Shown: positions 1-13,000 of the stretch, piece by piece | Layout of the letters: each line of letters starts with the position of its first letter | Position numbering within the stretch: position 1 is the stretch's first letter | Assembly: GCF_021155775.2 (NCBI RefSeq) | Contig: NC_060232.1 | Location: 13,242,251 to 13,306,250, forward strand | Reading direction: 5' to 3' | Length of the DNA stretch: 64,000 bases | Origin: Neodiprion pinetum | Lineage: Eukaryota > Arthropoda > Insecta > Hymenoptera > Diprionidae | Position numbers and translations under genes: made by a program | Notes under the pieces: model-generated | What the model saw: the letters and a program-made list of their open reading frames with translations, nothing else | What the model was told of the DNA's origin: nothing | The model's database searches: none

Positions 1-3000
1 ACCTGGACATGGTCGTTGTCAGGCCATTGTTTTATGCGCAACTAGTTTGACTGATCGTTATCAGCAGATGACAGAGCTCATTTCGTATGAAATACCGTAA
101 GCAATTATCCTCACGAGTGACGTAATAGATTTTTCCAACTGCACTTTCACCGAATTCACGACATCGCAGATAAACGTCTTCTTATCTGATTAGATTACAC
201 GGAAACCCGGATGACTTTAGAACAAGCTGATAACGGGCATTGCAGTGAACTCAAAGCCTTCCAATTTTTATGTAATGCGGACCGTGAAACCTCATTATCT
301 GAAAGTAAACATTCATCGAAACACAATTACGCGCCTTGTAGCGAAGCTAAGGGTTAATAACTTTCTGGGACTTTTCTAAAAATAAGCTTAATAGACGGCC
401 CCCTATGAGGACCTGGAAATAGCGCGGTGTCAAAGTTTAGGAGCAGCCCCACGTATATAGTAGCGTAGATATTCTAAAACCAAAGGAATTGCTTTCTCTG
501 CTTTCCGGTTTTCCCTTCGTATTCCAGACAAACTCAATATTCGTTGCTCAGGTGTTCCCACAAGTCCAATATATGATTTCCTTGTACGATGATGAAGTTA
601 GCAACGATGCATGTTTAGGAAAAATTGCTACTTCGCGTCTTTAGGAATGTCCGAAATTTAGTAAACCAGTAAAAATAGAATGTACTATTATTTTGAAAAG
701 TCAACTCCTTGAAAGTCATTCTAAAATCGCCTATTAACGACGATTTTTTACCCTAACGTTTCGTTACGTTAACGCTACCAACTCCAGTCTCATTTCCTTG
801 TTTCAATCGCCAACTACAGATTACATTGTCCATTGCTTACCGTCGTGACAAACGATTAGCTCACCATCAGAGCATTTGGAACGGAATTTTAATAAATTAA
901 TTATACATAAAAATGTTGGAGCCAGTGATACGGAGTTTGACTTCCGTCAAAGATTTCTGAAGAAGAGATTAGTAAAATTATACCTAATTAATCCTTGTCC
1001 CGTACAGTCGTCAGAGTATTCCTCTTATTCCCGATATAGTTTAGAATTTTCTAGAGTACCATGAACCGTGTTGCACTTTGTCCAAAACGACGAATACAAT
1101 ACTATCATTCCGGCGTTTTCAAACAGTAGAACATGATCTACCCGACAATTCCTCGTGGCGGGCTTACAACGTTATAAAATAGTCTGTCACTGACGACATC
1201 GGCTGAAATCTACAGCACGTGTTACGCAGGTAACACAAACGTTTTCCTTTTCCTGCCTCGCAATCGTTCGCAATGCCGAATTCCAGTAAAATCAAATGTC
1301 TGTATACAAGGATCACACTGCACTCGGTAGTACTTTTCAAATCAACGATTACCCAAAATTGGACGTGATTCAGCCGCGGCAACGGATGAGATCCGACTGT
1401 CCGTCCTCCTTCGCGTCTCAGGACAGACTACACACGACACCGAGCAATATCACTTCACTTTATCTTGGACACTCCACACCGCTGTTCTTGACTCGGTACT
1501 TTGCTTGGCAGTGTGCTGAGTTAGTTAAGCTAGATCCATGAACGCTGAATCCGACTTGGGAAGGGGGGGGGCTCGTACGTCCATTAGTGTTGGTTTGTAC
1601 CGCTATCCTTAAACCGCCGACCAAGCTGCTTTTTCTCCAACACACATGCACCAGCGAACAGTACGTACGACCTTCGATTCACACGACCTAACGACACAAC
1701 GAAGAAACAATTTGCAACAGTGGGACGGCAGGTGTCTGCATGTGTGTGTTACACGTACATGTCCGTGTTTACATGCTCCACGGGATCGCCTCAGCATGGG
1801 TCTGTTATTGATATTAAGGTTTTTACGTACTAACCGAGCAGAAGACTTGAACGAAACCCAAAAAAAAAATTGGAGATTCCTTCTTTGCTTTGATGATAGA
1901 TTTTATGTAGTGGTAATATTCAAATTGCAAACATTTTATACGTATTTAAGATTGAACTGTCGCGTAATGATGTTAATGTATAACATAACGAGTGAAAGGA
2001 TATATACAATTATTACGCAATTAAGCCTGTTCGCAACATATCCCTCCTTCCAACACTTTGAAAACCATCGTAAAACTACAGACAGCTGGGTTTCATGACA
2101 GCAGATACAAGAGCTATAGCGACTTGGTTGGGAAACTTTTTAGAAGATTTATAAAAGATAATGTCTACACGAATAGGAATTATTTTTAATAATTCAAAGA
2201 GTAGAAATAATTCATTTTTCCAACACCTGCTTGGAAAGTTACATTTTCGAACAGTGCGCTAAAACGACGTTGGCGCATGCCCATAATTGAAATGCGATAT
2301 TTAACAAACTAGAGCTTTCTCCGGTGCATGCGCACTTTCGAATAACAGAATTTTACCCACTACATCGTTGAACATACGTTACCTAATCCTAACTTTACAT
2401 TCTGTAAGCTTCGCTGCTCCTCGAATCAGACTTTCCTTTGTTAGGTTTCGGAAGTAAATAGCGTGTGTCACACACGTGCGGATGAGCAATTTATGACTCG
2501 TGTGATTACAGCGTTTACCTTGCTTCCATAGCAAACTTCACATCCATCGAAACTCACCCACTTTTCGCACTTGTGACACAATATACTAATTCGTTAACAC
2601 TATATTTAAAACGGCACGTTATATGAAACGAAAAAAAAAAAAAAATAGACCGGACTCTGCGGGATTAAAGAGCGTGGAATGGAGAATATTAATCAGATCT
2701 CAGTACATCGACATAATCTTTGAAGGGACTTCCTCAGATTCTAACATAAAATCGGGATTTAAAGGGAATGTAAAGAAATTTGACAGGCGTGTAATATAAG
2801 TGTGAGTATATTTGCAGGTAATGTACTGATACAGTGTTAAAGGGAATATCAGAATGGATTGCGTTGTTGAATGAAGTGAAGGCAGTCGAAAGATTGTAGT
2901 CCACCTCTTAATACTTCATATTTCTGGTTGCCGTGACTACTGGTGTAGGTCAGACATGAAAATTTGAGAAACCCTTATTCTAATTATGTTATAATACGAA

Positions 3001-5668
3001 TAAGTAGTTTTCATTGAATATCGTCACTAAAGTTCTATGTACTTTGTAGATATTTCCAAACCACAATACCCACATAGACATGCTCGGGGTGATTTATGTC
3101 ATGTGTACCTGTAACAAATATGGCGAAAATTTAATATTCTTTTCATTTTAGAAATTTTATTCGATAAAGTAACAATGAATATGGACGCAGCGTCATTTTT
3201 GTTAATAGAGAAAGAGTCTACAAGATATGAAAATTCGGTTACTTTATAGGTTTTTGAATATATTTTTGCCTCATGACCGGTTTCGTGATGCGATGCTGAT
3301 GCGTCTATGTCACCTATAGCCTTTATGTTCTTCCGTATGCTTCTCGATCAACGTGCATGAGGAAATGGAACAAATCATTGCTTAATTACGCACATTAGCT
3401 ATATTAAGTGGGTAAAAGTTTCCTGTTCGATTTTGTGTGTAACATATAATATATATTTCTTACTAGTAACGAAAGCGTTGAATGTTGGATTTCAGTAGCA
3501 AAGTCATGCAGTATTTATTACCAATAACCATACGTTTGTTCTACATTTTACATAATCACGCAACATGCCATTGAGATTAATAAAAGAACAACGGTTGATA
3601 AAAATGGAAAAATAACAATAACAACAAAATATTCATTCGGATTAATTTGAATCCCAGTGAAATATTATCGTGAATCGGGTAAAACTCTTCACCATTCCAT
3701 AGTTATATTTGCAGAAAGTTATTATTTATAAAAGTTGCCACGAGATTTCGGTAAAATTATCTTAAAAAGCAGAAAATTTAATTTACCCAACACATTACTA
3801 ACACAGAATTTATAACCGTTCAGATAAGTATGCCTGTTATCTTTGACATGTGTAAAGTACTTATAAAACAACAGTTACTCATGTCGCAAATTGAACAAAT
3901 GTTCACAGATGATCTTATGTCTAGATGTTATTATCCTACAGTGTACAAATTAAAAGACACATCCTGCAAAGAGTTTGCTGCACAGTTTATAAATATGTAA
4001 TTTGACGGGAAAGTCTTCTTTCTGCAGTTTAAATCTTTCAAAATTCTATGAAGAATTATCCCTTTAACTATCACGTTCCACAGTTGGTTAATAACAGACA
4101 TAATATGTTTAGTAATAAACTGGCGAAAACAAAAATCAGGTGATTTTCACTTACAATTAAAGGTACCCTGGTCAATTTCATTTACTTATATATCGTCAAA
4201 TATCGAAATCCACGAATTTCAAACGTGAAAAAGGGCTTAACAGTCCCATTTTATAAGCGATTCTGAACAAAAACACTCTAATACATTTTCATTTCATGCT
4301 GAAATAATGAAATCGCATGTATTCTACGAAATCGCAATAGTAAGTTAAGATTAAAAAACAAATTAAACTAATGCTTGTTAATTAACTATGGTCTAACCAT
4401 AATTTTTGCAAGAAATTAATATCCTTGTTTGTATCAATTGTAATATTCAAATACAACTGACACCTTTATTCGATCCAACAACAACTTTTGAAAATAATCA
4501 ATCACTGCGTTAAATGCTAAATTTCTATCATGCAAGTATCTACGGAAGCATGCGGATGTGTACGAAAGTATCTAAATAAGTATCGCATACTTATATACTG
4601 AAATATTTTGAATTTTTGGGTCCATAGCTACATAATTAAAATCTAATTTATAACTTGTAATTGTCTAACTATAATGGTTTTCATTGCTCGAGGTATAGCA
4701 ATATGGAAGTATGTATATGTCTGCATCAGGTGACTCTGGTGAAAATTTCCACTACGAATTTTTATTGAAATTGGAAAATTTTGTATTATTTCATACAAAA
4801 TTGTATACATGCATAGTTTTTTTTTAAGAAGAATTGGTAATTTTTTTTTCAAAATCGTAGTGTCTTGTAGATTTTTTTCATTGAAACGATACAAATCTTT
4901 ATGAAAATATACAAGCTTTTTATGAGAAAATATGCATAGGTATTTACAATTTTGTACAAAAAATTGTTTTCGTACGAAATATCTCAATTTCTCTAAAAAT
5001 TCGTAGATAATTGTGGAAATCACTTAGACTAGGCAAACCGGGGTTACGTAATACACCTATTTTGATATAATCCTCACGTCATCGCTCAGATTGATCATAG
5101 CTGAAAAACAAAATTTCTAACGCTGTGCGGACTAATCGACTAAGGGGCTTCGCGTCTTGCCACCACGACCCACGCGATCTAGGTGGATTTCAATGAAATG
5201 AAACGTGAGACTTCGTACAAACTTAGCCGTTATATTCAAGGAATGAAGATTTCATTCAGAGAAATTATACGCAGCGCATGATATACCTACAGCTATATTT
5301 AAAATGTGAGCCATTGCTTACACGATGATACATAAATTACCCTTGTGTCGTAGTGTTTCACTTCGAAAGAAGAGAAATTCACGGGAAAATCTGTAGATGT
5401 ATCTGCGTACGAGGTTCACTGTCACAGCCCGCAATGAACGCGCATAAGAATAACATGCTTATAACAACCAGACCGCGCACATCCTCCGGAATATTGAAAT
5501 AGATAAGACGTAGTCGGAGTCACTTGGCTTGAGTCATGCTCTTATGAATAATGAGACTACTTGGATATCATTTCCCATTCATTCTTTGTTCAATAGCTTA
5601 CGTAGAGAGTCTATAGCTTTCTGCTATCCGCAAAGATATTCCAAACATTTAGTAAAAAAATGTTTTAT
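1..5668. other. Intergenic, no gene recognised
   Basis: No open frame here has recognisable protein similarity or plausible splice structure. Open frames near 876-2098 overlap on both strands and look like chance. The 1160-1800 stretch is somewhat richer in G and C and could be regulatory or the edge of a gene outside the window, but nothing proves it. A half-copy of a dispersed repeat lies near 4231-4345. Confidence 0.5.
4231..4345. repeat. Half-copy of dispersed inverted-repeat family (GGCTTAACAGTCC)
   Basis: The stretch beginning GGCTTAACAGTCCCATT and containing AATACATTTTCATTT matches both arms of the element at 28602-28828 and the copy at 32870-32990. Here only one arm is clear, so this is a truncated or diverged copy. 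No coding capacity is seen. Confidence 0.6.
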
Positions 5669-6162
5669 CCGGGCGCGGTTGAAAATCCGAATTTGAATAA
5701 CTACGACAAGTCAAAGTTCCGAAAGTGCGAAAATGAAATAATTTGATAACCGGAAGCATCGAAATTCCGAATTATAGAAGATTTTCAGTACTGTGAATTT
5801 TTAGCTTCCTGAAATTTCACCACTTTGATTTTTCTTTGTTTTGGATTTTCGATATTTTCACGTTCGGAATCTTAGTCATTCCGATTCTCGGTTTTTCTAA
5901 TTTCCTACACCAACTCGTTGAGTAAACTACTCTGTGTGAGTGTATTTTATATTTCGAAATTTTACTCTATCGGAACTTTACTTTTCGGAACGTTGCATTT
6001 TGAAACTTTGAGCTGTCGAATTTCCGACCATTGCATTCGAAACTTCGTTGTTTCGTAGAAATTTGATTTCTTTACTTCAAGTTTTGCCATCAAATAATAC
6101 GAAATTAAGCGCTTTCGAAACTTTTCAAATTCGGAACTTCAACCCCGTCCCGTTCTACCCGG
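5669..6162. mobile_element. MITE-like element with inverted ends (CCGGG...CCCGG)
   Basis: The left end reads CCGGGCGCGGTTGAAAATCC and the right end, reversed, CCGGG followed shortly by GGGGTTGAAGTTCCGAATTTG-like sequence; the match continues inward through CCGAATTTGAA and the GTTCCGAAAG-like block. The interior is packed with TTCGGAA/TTCCGAA words in both orientations. There is no open frame, so it is non-autonomous. The superfamily is unresolved because no clear target duplication is visible. Confidence 0.55.
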
Positions 6163-9100
6163 CGCTATAAAAAAAAACTCGAATATAGGACGCATCCGAA
6201 GCTAGATAAAAAAAAGATGTAGGTCCATATTTATACGTTATTTACTTAAAAAAAAATAAAAAATTCTTAGTCCTCTGCAACGTAATTTATTCATACTGAT
6301 TGTGAGCTGTATATTATTTTGTGCTTAAATACATGTATATGTATACCTACACTCACTACTTATAAGTCGTATTAGCATCGAAAGAAAAATCGAGAATGTC
6401 TGAGCAAATGTTGAACATGCATAAATTATATGCATACATACACCTACCCGTAATTGCACGGACTGTGAAACGCGCAACGGTGAATTGCTAACCTGCATTG
6501 TAGACGAATGCAATCTTACTTTCACGACTCCTACTGCAACACTCACGCCTCTAGCCGACCATGATAGACGCGAAGAGGCGTGCTATTTCACCTTTACCAG
6601 CCTCCGGCCTTCCTGGACAGATGAATTGTTATCAGAAACCCGCTGCATCGGCTGCAGATTGCACTCTACAAATTAGTAGCGTATCTGAGAAAATGCAGGT
6701 TTATCATGACTGGGTAATCAATCTTATCGAGCATCGCTTTTATTTATTTCTTCATTTCAAGTATAAAGATATAAAGAACAACCGATTCTCGTGAATGGTT
6801 CGGGGTCGTAAAACCAATTTCACGGCCGTTTTTGCCACTTTTAGTGCCGACTCAGATCTGACAGTGAATCAAATTTTATACTTATCATACTCTTGATGTA
6901 TCGGAATAGAATGCTATTACAAAACGGGACTGAAAAAGACGCTATCTCCCTATACATATGTTTTCTTCGAACATTCGTTGGCATCACTACGGCGCGATAG
7001 GTGTTAATTTAAAAACCTGCATGTTAACATCCAGTAAAACATTGACGATGCGAAGCATAGATAATTCCAATTCCTTGTAGTAACTCGGTGTGAGGAAAGT
7101 TTGAGGGTTGCAACGATTTGATAGGCATGTTTTTTTTGTTCAGTTTAAATTTGTTGATTTTCAGGTGAAAATGAACAATCTTTTCGAATACCATACCAGT
7201 ATATTTTCCAGCACCTACGTGAAAGGAATTATTTTTGATATTTTCATTGAAGAATAAAATAATGTTGACAAATTGGCCTGCCAATTTTTGGCAACCTTGC
7301 AAATTATTATGGAAAAATTGAGATAATGTTGAGTTTGATAACGCTTATTGGAAAAGTCGGTGTGCTTGTTCGTAAGCATTTGACACATTCGTGAGTAATA
7401 TTACGTGCTACGCATCGCGCGATTCTCCATGTAATAGCTGCTTGTATAACTAGTAGGCTGTACTACAGCGGGCTGGCCCCACAGTTTAATCACTTCATTG
7501 TTTTAAATTACACATGTACAGTTCCCTGCCCCTACTGAGGAACTAAGCTACATGAGTCACGCTGAAATTGTTCACTTAGGTTATAACATCCTAATCATCC
7601 TCGTCCACCGCAATTAATTTTCACGTCTCTTGCAACTGCGCGCAAAACGCTTTTCATACGTCCTGGAAAGCTACCTGCATCGCAGTGAAATATTGAAAGA
7701 CTATTACAAATAAGGATAATTCTTTACTTTTCATCACCTCTGGTTTCGGTCAAAGATCGCTTTTTTTTTCTTTTTTAATATCAGCGAATCTTTACATTTT
7801 TGAACCTCTAGAATCCGAAAAATAGGTTTTCGTCACGTCAGTCCGTCGGCCTATCGCTTTGTCCGACAAACTCCCGCAATGATACCGGAAAAGGCGTGAA
7901 ATGATAAAGTCTGAAACTTGTAGGATTTTACCACCAAATAATGGGCACAAAAAATTGCCAAGTCCCGTGCAATTTCACCTACCGGTTCTACCGGAAATGG
8001 ACCAGTTTTCAATGTTTTACCGACAAATCTATACCTTTTTCTCCTTATTGTGTGTATTGCTAAGTACTTTTTCTAAATAAACAATCACGTTTTCCGAAGT
8101 TTATAGTTTATTTTTAAAAATGTCGTGTTTTTCAAAATTTTGTTTTTTAATTTTTCTTTAGATATTTTGTCGTTTGGCTGTCAGTTCCATATTTTGTATT
8201 CAGCCGTTTTTGAGATCGTCGCGGAAATTCATCGGATAAACCGACAGACGCTTCCTTTTCATGGTGATGAAAAGTGTCGCAAAAAACGGGGTTTTCCGGC
8301 TTGTTTTCTGCTGGAACAAGATCTAAACATTCGTTTTTGGCGTGCAAAATATTTTATTAAAGTACTGGATTTTACCTCAATATTTCAAGAGGCGTCTCAC
8401 AGAATTTGGCTTTTATCCATACATACAACATAGGTATAAAAACATACTTGTTGGAGCTTCTTCGCATAATTTTTTCAAAGTAATCGTAAGTGCGACATAG
8501 ATATTCTATAGATATAATCGTATAAATAATTCGATTATAGCTCAAAATAATAATATTTTTTATTTCCGTTGCAGTAACCAGGAACGAGGTATTAGCAAAA
8601 TTAAGATTTTTGTACCTTTTGTTTAAAATGGTGAAATGAAGCTGACATCCTACGGTCTGAAAAATCTAATAGATTATTAATTAATTATACGAAAATGCAA
8701 CCAGTCCAAATGTCAAACCGTAACACACGATTATTTCAGAAAATTCTATGAAAAAATTGGAATGAGTGTATTTTTTTACAGGTTACGAATGATACATAGC
8801 CTCTTAGTATATAAGGCACCTCCTAAAGGTTTAGATGAAAAACCTACACCTCGGGAGGATTTTGAGCTAGCGTAAATTAACGTTAGAACTTATTCCAGGA
8901 CAAAAAAGTATTGCCCTTATCTGAAAAGTCCACTTTACCATATCGATGTATGTTAGTATCCACATCAAATAGGCCATTTTTTTGATCAACAATCACCGAT
9001 TTTGATCATCACCAGGTATTTTGTACTACTATGCCCGGTGTCATTCATGAGTGAGAGTTACTCCAGGTTAACCTAACCCACAGTTAGCGTGTGCTCGACT

Positions 9101-9800
9101 TCACGTAACAAAAAAAGGATCACTGGATTTCGGATTAACCCGTTGTTAAAAGCTGGAGTAGCCCACAAAAATATTGTAGTATCTGCGAAAAGTTAAATTG
9201 CAGCATAGATAACCCAGGTTTAACTCTCGTGAAGCCATATTTGCGCAGGTTATTAACGGCGTACCCGTCACTCGGAGAAATAATACCGATTTTCTAACTA
9301 CTGTAACTCAATGAATACCGCGGGAATAACGACTTCTTGGATCGATGCGTGTTCTAAGGTTAGATTCGACGATCATGGGTCGTATTATGTTTGTGAGATT
9401 GAGTTAGTCTCGCGCTCGGCCGACTATGGCGCTGCAAGTTCCTCTGTGGTGCCAACATAACTGTCTAGTGTAAAAAATTAGCCGTCTCAGATTCATTGTC
9501 CCTAAGTGTACAGTAATGTTCATCGATGCATGCTTCGTGGCTAACTTTATTCTTTATACTTTGGTTTCCTTTCTACTCGTATTTTATGTGCCCATGGTTG
9601 TTGGACACTGTGTCGGATTCATTGCTGCCAATTTTTTATTTAGAGATTTTATTTTCGACGCATGGTATTGTTTATATTTATTTATTAAATGCAATGATAA
9701 TCTACACGCGTTTCACTTTTTTTTTTTTTTCCTGGAGTGCTCAATGATCCTAGATTTTTCGTATAATGCATGAGCGGACTCTAGTGACTGAATTAAGAAC
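6163..9800. other. Intergenic, no gene recognised
   Basis: No convincing coding region. The open frame at 8125-8433 has no recognised homology and lies in repeat-like sequence. The last few hundred bases probably contain the Vps15 promoter. Confidence 0.45.
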
Positions 9801-9848
9801 CTCAAAGCGTTCCAACAAGCACCAAGGCACAGTGATCGTCCGTGTAAC

Positions 9849-9866
9849 GCAGTGTCACACTGTGTC
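9849..9866 (+). promoter_or_regulatory. Candidate core-promoter element upstream of Vps15
   Basis: The near-palindrome AGTGTCACACTGTG, about 230 bp before the Vps15 start codon, is one mismatch from the insect housekeeping core-promoter Motif 1 (YGGTCACACTR). No TATA box is evident nearby, as expected for a ubiquitously expressed gene. No transcription start can be read from sequence, so this is a suggestion. Confidence 0.25.
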
Positions 9867-9991
9867 TCCTTGCTGGAAAGCTCCCCTCAACTCTGCGTGT
9901 CCGTGCTGCCAACTGTTGAGAATTGAAGAGTCAAGATATACGCAACAGCTGATCGACCTAACCTGTCAGTGACACAAGAAACAGCATAACG

Positions 9992-10000
9992 ATGCGTTGA
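9992..10000 (+). other. Minimal upstream ORF in the Vps15 leader
   Basis: ATG-CGT-TGA, two codons and a stop, lies 90 bp before the Vps15 start, assuming the transcript begins upstream without an intron here. It could slightly damp translation. The short distance still allows reinitiation. Confidence 0.3.
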
Positions 10001-10089
10001 CGGTAGAAACGTGGAGTAAAGTTTTATTTAGATTCACTTTAAGCTTTGCAAAGAATCAAGGTGAATTCGCTGAAAAGGAGGTGACAGCC

Positions 10090-13000
10090 ATGGGTAACCA
10101 GCTGGTGGGGATTGCTCCCAGTCAAATATTTCCTGTCGAGCATTATTTGACAGATCACAACGATCTCCAATTTGACATAAAGTAAGTACCAGTAGTTGAT
10201 TTACATGAATTTCGTTCTTATTCAATATTTGCTTATTACAGTCTAGGAAGTACCAGATTTTTCAAAGTCGCTCGAGCCCGCAGCCAGGAAGGTCTCATAG
10301 TGGTCAAAGTATTTGCCATCCATGACCCGACGCTGCCATTATCCACGTATAAAGACAAACTGGAGGATATCAGGTCGAAACTCGCATCAGCTGTAAACTG
10401 CCTACCCTTTCAGCGAACTATTGTGAGTAAAAATACTAACTTTAATATTCCAGTGTTAACACATTATGGCAGGAGCTTAAGTTCTTTGGTCGTCAATTAT
10501 TTCTTCCATTTTCAAGTAACAATTTTCACTAGTGTTTGGATGATCTAATAAGTGAGAAAATGTATTTTTTTAAATTTACTTCTTTAAGAGCTCCAGTCTA
10601 TTATTTCTGATCTTAGATTGAGCTTTTCAAAGTCCTGGCGATATTTCGATACTACTTGAATCACATATTTCCTCATAACCGATCTACCATAACATTACAA
10701 TCACAAATTTGGTAGATCTTCAATCAGAATAATGAAGCTGCAACCATACAATACACTGTTGTTTTAAAAGCTATTACACTACTTCTAGAACAACTGAAAT
10801 CGTGTTGAACTGGTTTTAGTCACCAGAAATTGTTGATAGAATAGAATTGAAAAACTATTTTGTTCAGTCACTTTGTATATGAGTAATTTTTTTAATTCAG
10901 AGGATTGTTTCCGGCTCAATGACTCTGGCCAGCTAGTTCAGTAGCTAATAAATGACCTGTATGTTGTTTTGCATGAAAAACATTTGGTATATTTTTTTCA
11001 GAATTTTAAGAACAACTGTAAACCAGCTATTTCCACAGCATTTTTAAAAATTTTTTGAAAAATTCCCTCGACACATGTTCCTTATATAAAAAACTTTTAG
11101 CTTTCTGAGCAAAATATCGATTGTGGTAAAACTATTGCTAAACGAAAAAAATACGATTTGAAGAAGAAATATAATTTTTAAACTGGAATACCCATTTTGT
11201 TTAATAAATTAATATTTTTTTTGTCGGTAGTATGGAAATTTCAGCCCTAAAATTGTCAGAGTAGAATCTCCCGGTGATCATTGATTTCAATAATAGTATT
11301 TAAAAAGAAAGATTTAATAATAATACGTTTATTCATAAGGCTTGAATTACTGAAGAGTTCTGAAATATTGTGTAATAATGGGTGAAAATTCCTAGAGGCT
11401 AGAGTTTTTGCAAGCTCTGGTTGTCTAGGCTGTCTATTATTAAGAGTCATTGAATTAAGTAATCCCATTGAGGTTCCAGTCCGAAAATTACAGATTCACA
11501 GTAAAATGACTGACTATACACAAAAAAAAAAAAAAAAACATACTGCGGAAAATATCTGTTCCATGTTATTTTTAAGCACACTAATAAAATGTTGATGGAA
11601 TAATGTTATAGAATAATCGAAAATCATCCCGTCGGGAACTACCCTAAGAATTGGAAGAATGATTCATATATTTTTCTCTTCTTGCAGTAAACTCTTTGAA
11701 AGTTTGATTCACATTTTTGTAATTAATTTTGATGTATTCCGCAACTTTTCAAAGCTGTATATATATTAAATTCACAACTGCAACAGCTCCTTTTTCACGT
11801 GTTCTTGATGTTTCTGAATGGGAAAAATAACAAAAGAAAATTATTTTTATCAAGTTTGACAAATTTGCAAAGTCGGAGGTCAAACGATGTAATACTAGTA
11901 TGGAGTAGAAGAAAAAAATTACACGGCTTATAAACTAAATTCGGTGATGAAATTTATACACGTTTTTGTACAGTGACAGAGGAATAGTCTTTTAAATTAA
12001 CAGTGAAAAAAAAACGTACGTTTCTGTAGAAAACTGAAAAGCTCAAGTATTTTTGATTTTTTGGAATGAGTTTTAGAAGCACTTTATAATGTAAACGACA
12101 TGTGAACCTGATTCGGTTCATGATGTACAATAATTTTTTGTAATCTGAATTGTGTAAAAAGCGCCGTACTTGTACGAAAGATGACAGGTATCAATAATGT
12201 TATCAATAATGTTTGTTTGAATTGTGAATTGAAATAAAAACTTGTGACGAAATACAGAATAAGAACTGTCTGGCTTTGTATAGAAATGTAATATATGCTG
12301 TTATTTCTTATTTTCAGCTAACGGAAAAAGCTGGATTTATAATGAGAGAGTTTGTTAAGTGCTCTCTCTATGACAGAATTAGCACAAGACCTTTTTTGTC
12401 CAGTATAGAAAAAAAATGGATCACTTTTCAAGTGCTTTATGCTTTACATCAGGCTCATAAGGTGTGTAATATTGTGAAACTAAGCATTGCTGAATTCTAA
12501 AGTATACGATTGAAAATTATATACAGTTCCCAAAATGTGTCTTTATACAATATTTCAGTTTGGCGTATGTCACGGTGATATCAAACTTGAAAATATAATG
12601 ATAACTAGCTGGAATTGGGTATTGTTAACTGACTTTGCAAGTTTCAAACCAACCTACTTACCTGAGGACAACCCAGCCGACTTTTCATACTTCTTTGATA
12701 CTTCGAGGCGGAGGTTCGTTCATTATAATTCATCATATTTGAGATTGTTATTTTTAATTTATGAGTTGGATTAGTTATGACTTGAAGTGGTTCTTCTTTA
12801 TCTTCTTAGGACATGTTACATAGCGCCGGAACGCTTTGTCAAGACATTGTCATCAGAATTGAGCAATACAATGTTGTTACCAGAACAGGAAGTCAAAACA
12901 GGAGACCTAAATCCTATGATGGATATATTTTCTGCTGGATGTGCCCTAACCGAATTGTTCAACGAAGGACACCCCCCCTTTGACTTTTCCCAACTTTTAG

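Noticed and set aside
1646..2098. 150-residue open frame
   Set aside because: No recognisable similarity, irregular composition, and overlapping open frames on the opposite strand.
8125..8433. 102-residue open frame upstream of Vps15
   Set aside because: Lies in repeat-like AT-rich sequence, overlaps a minus-strand frame, and shows no domain.
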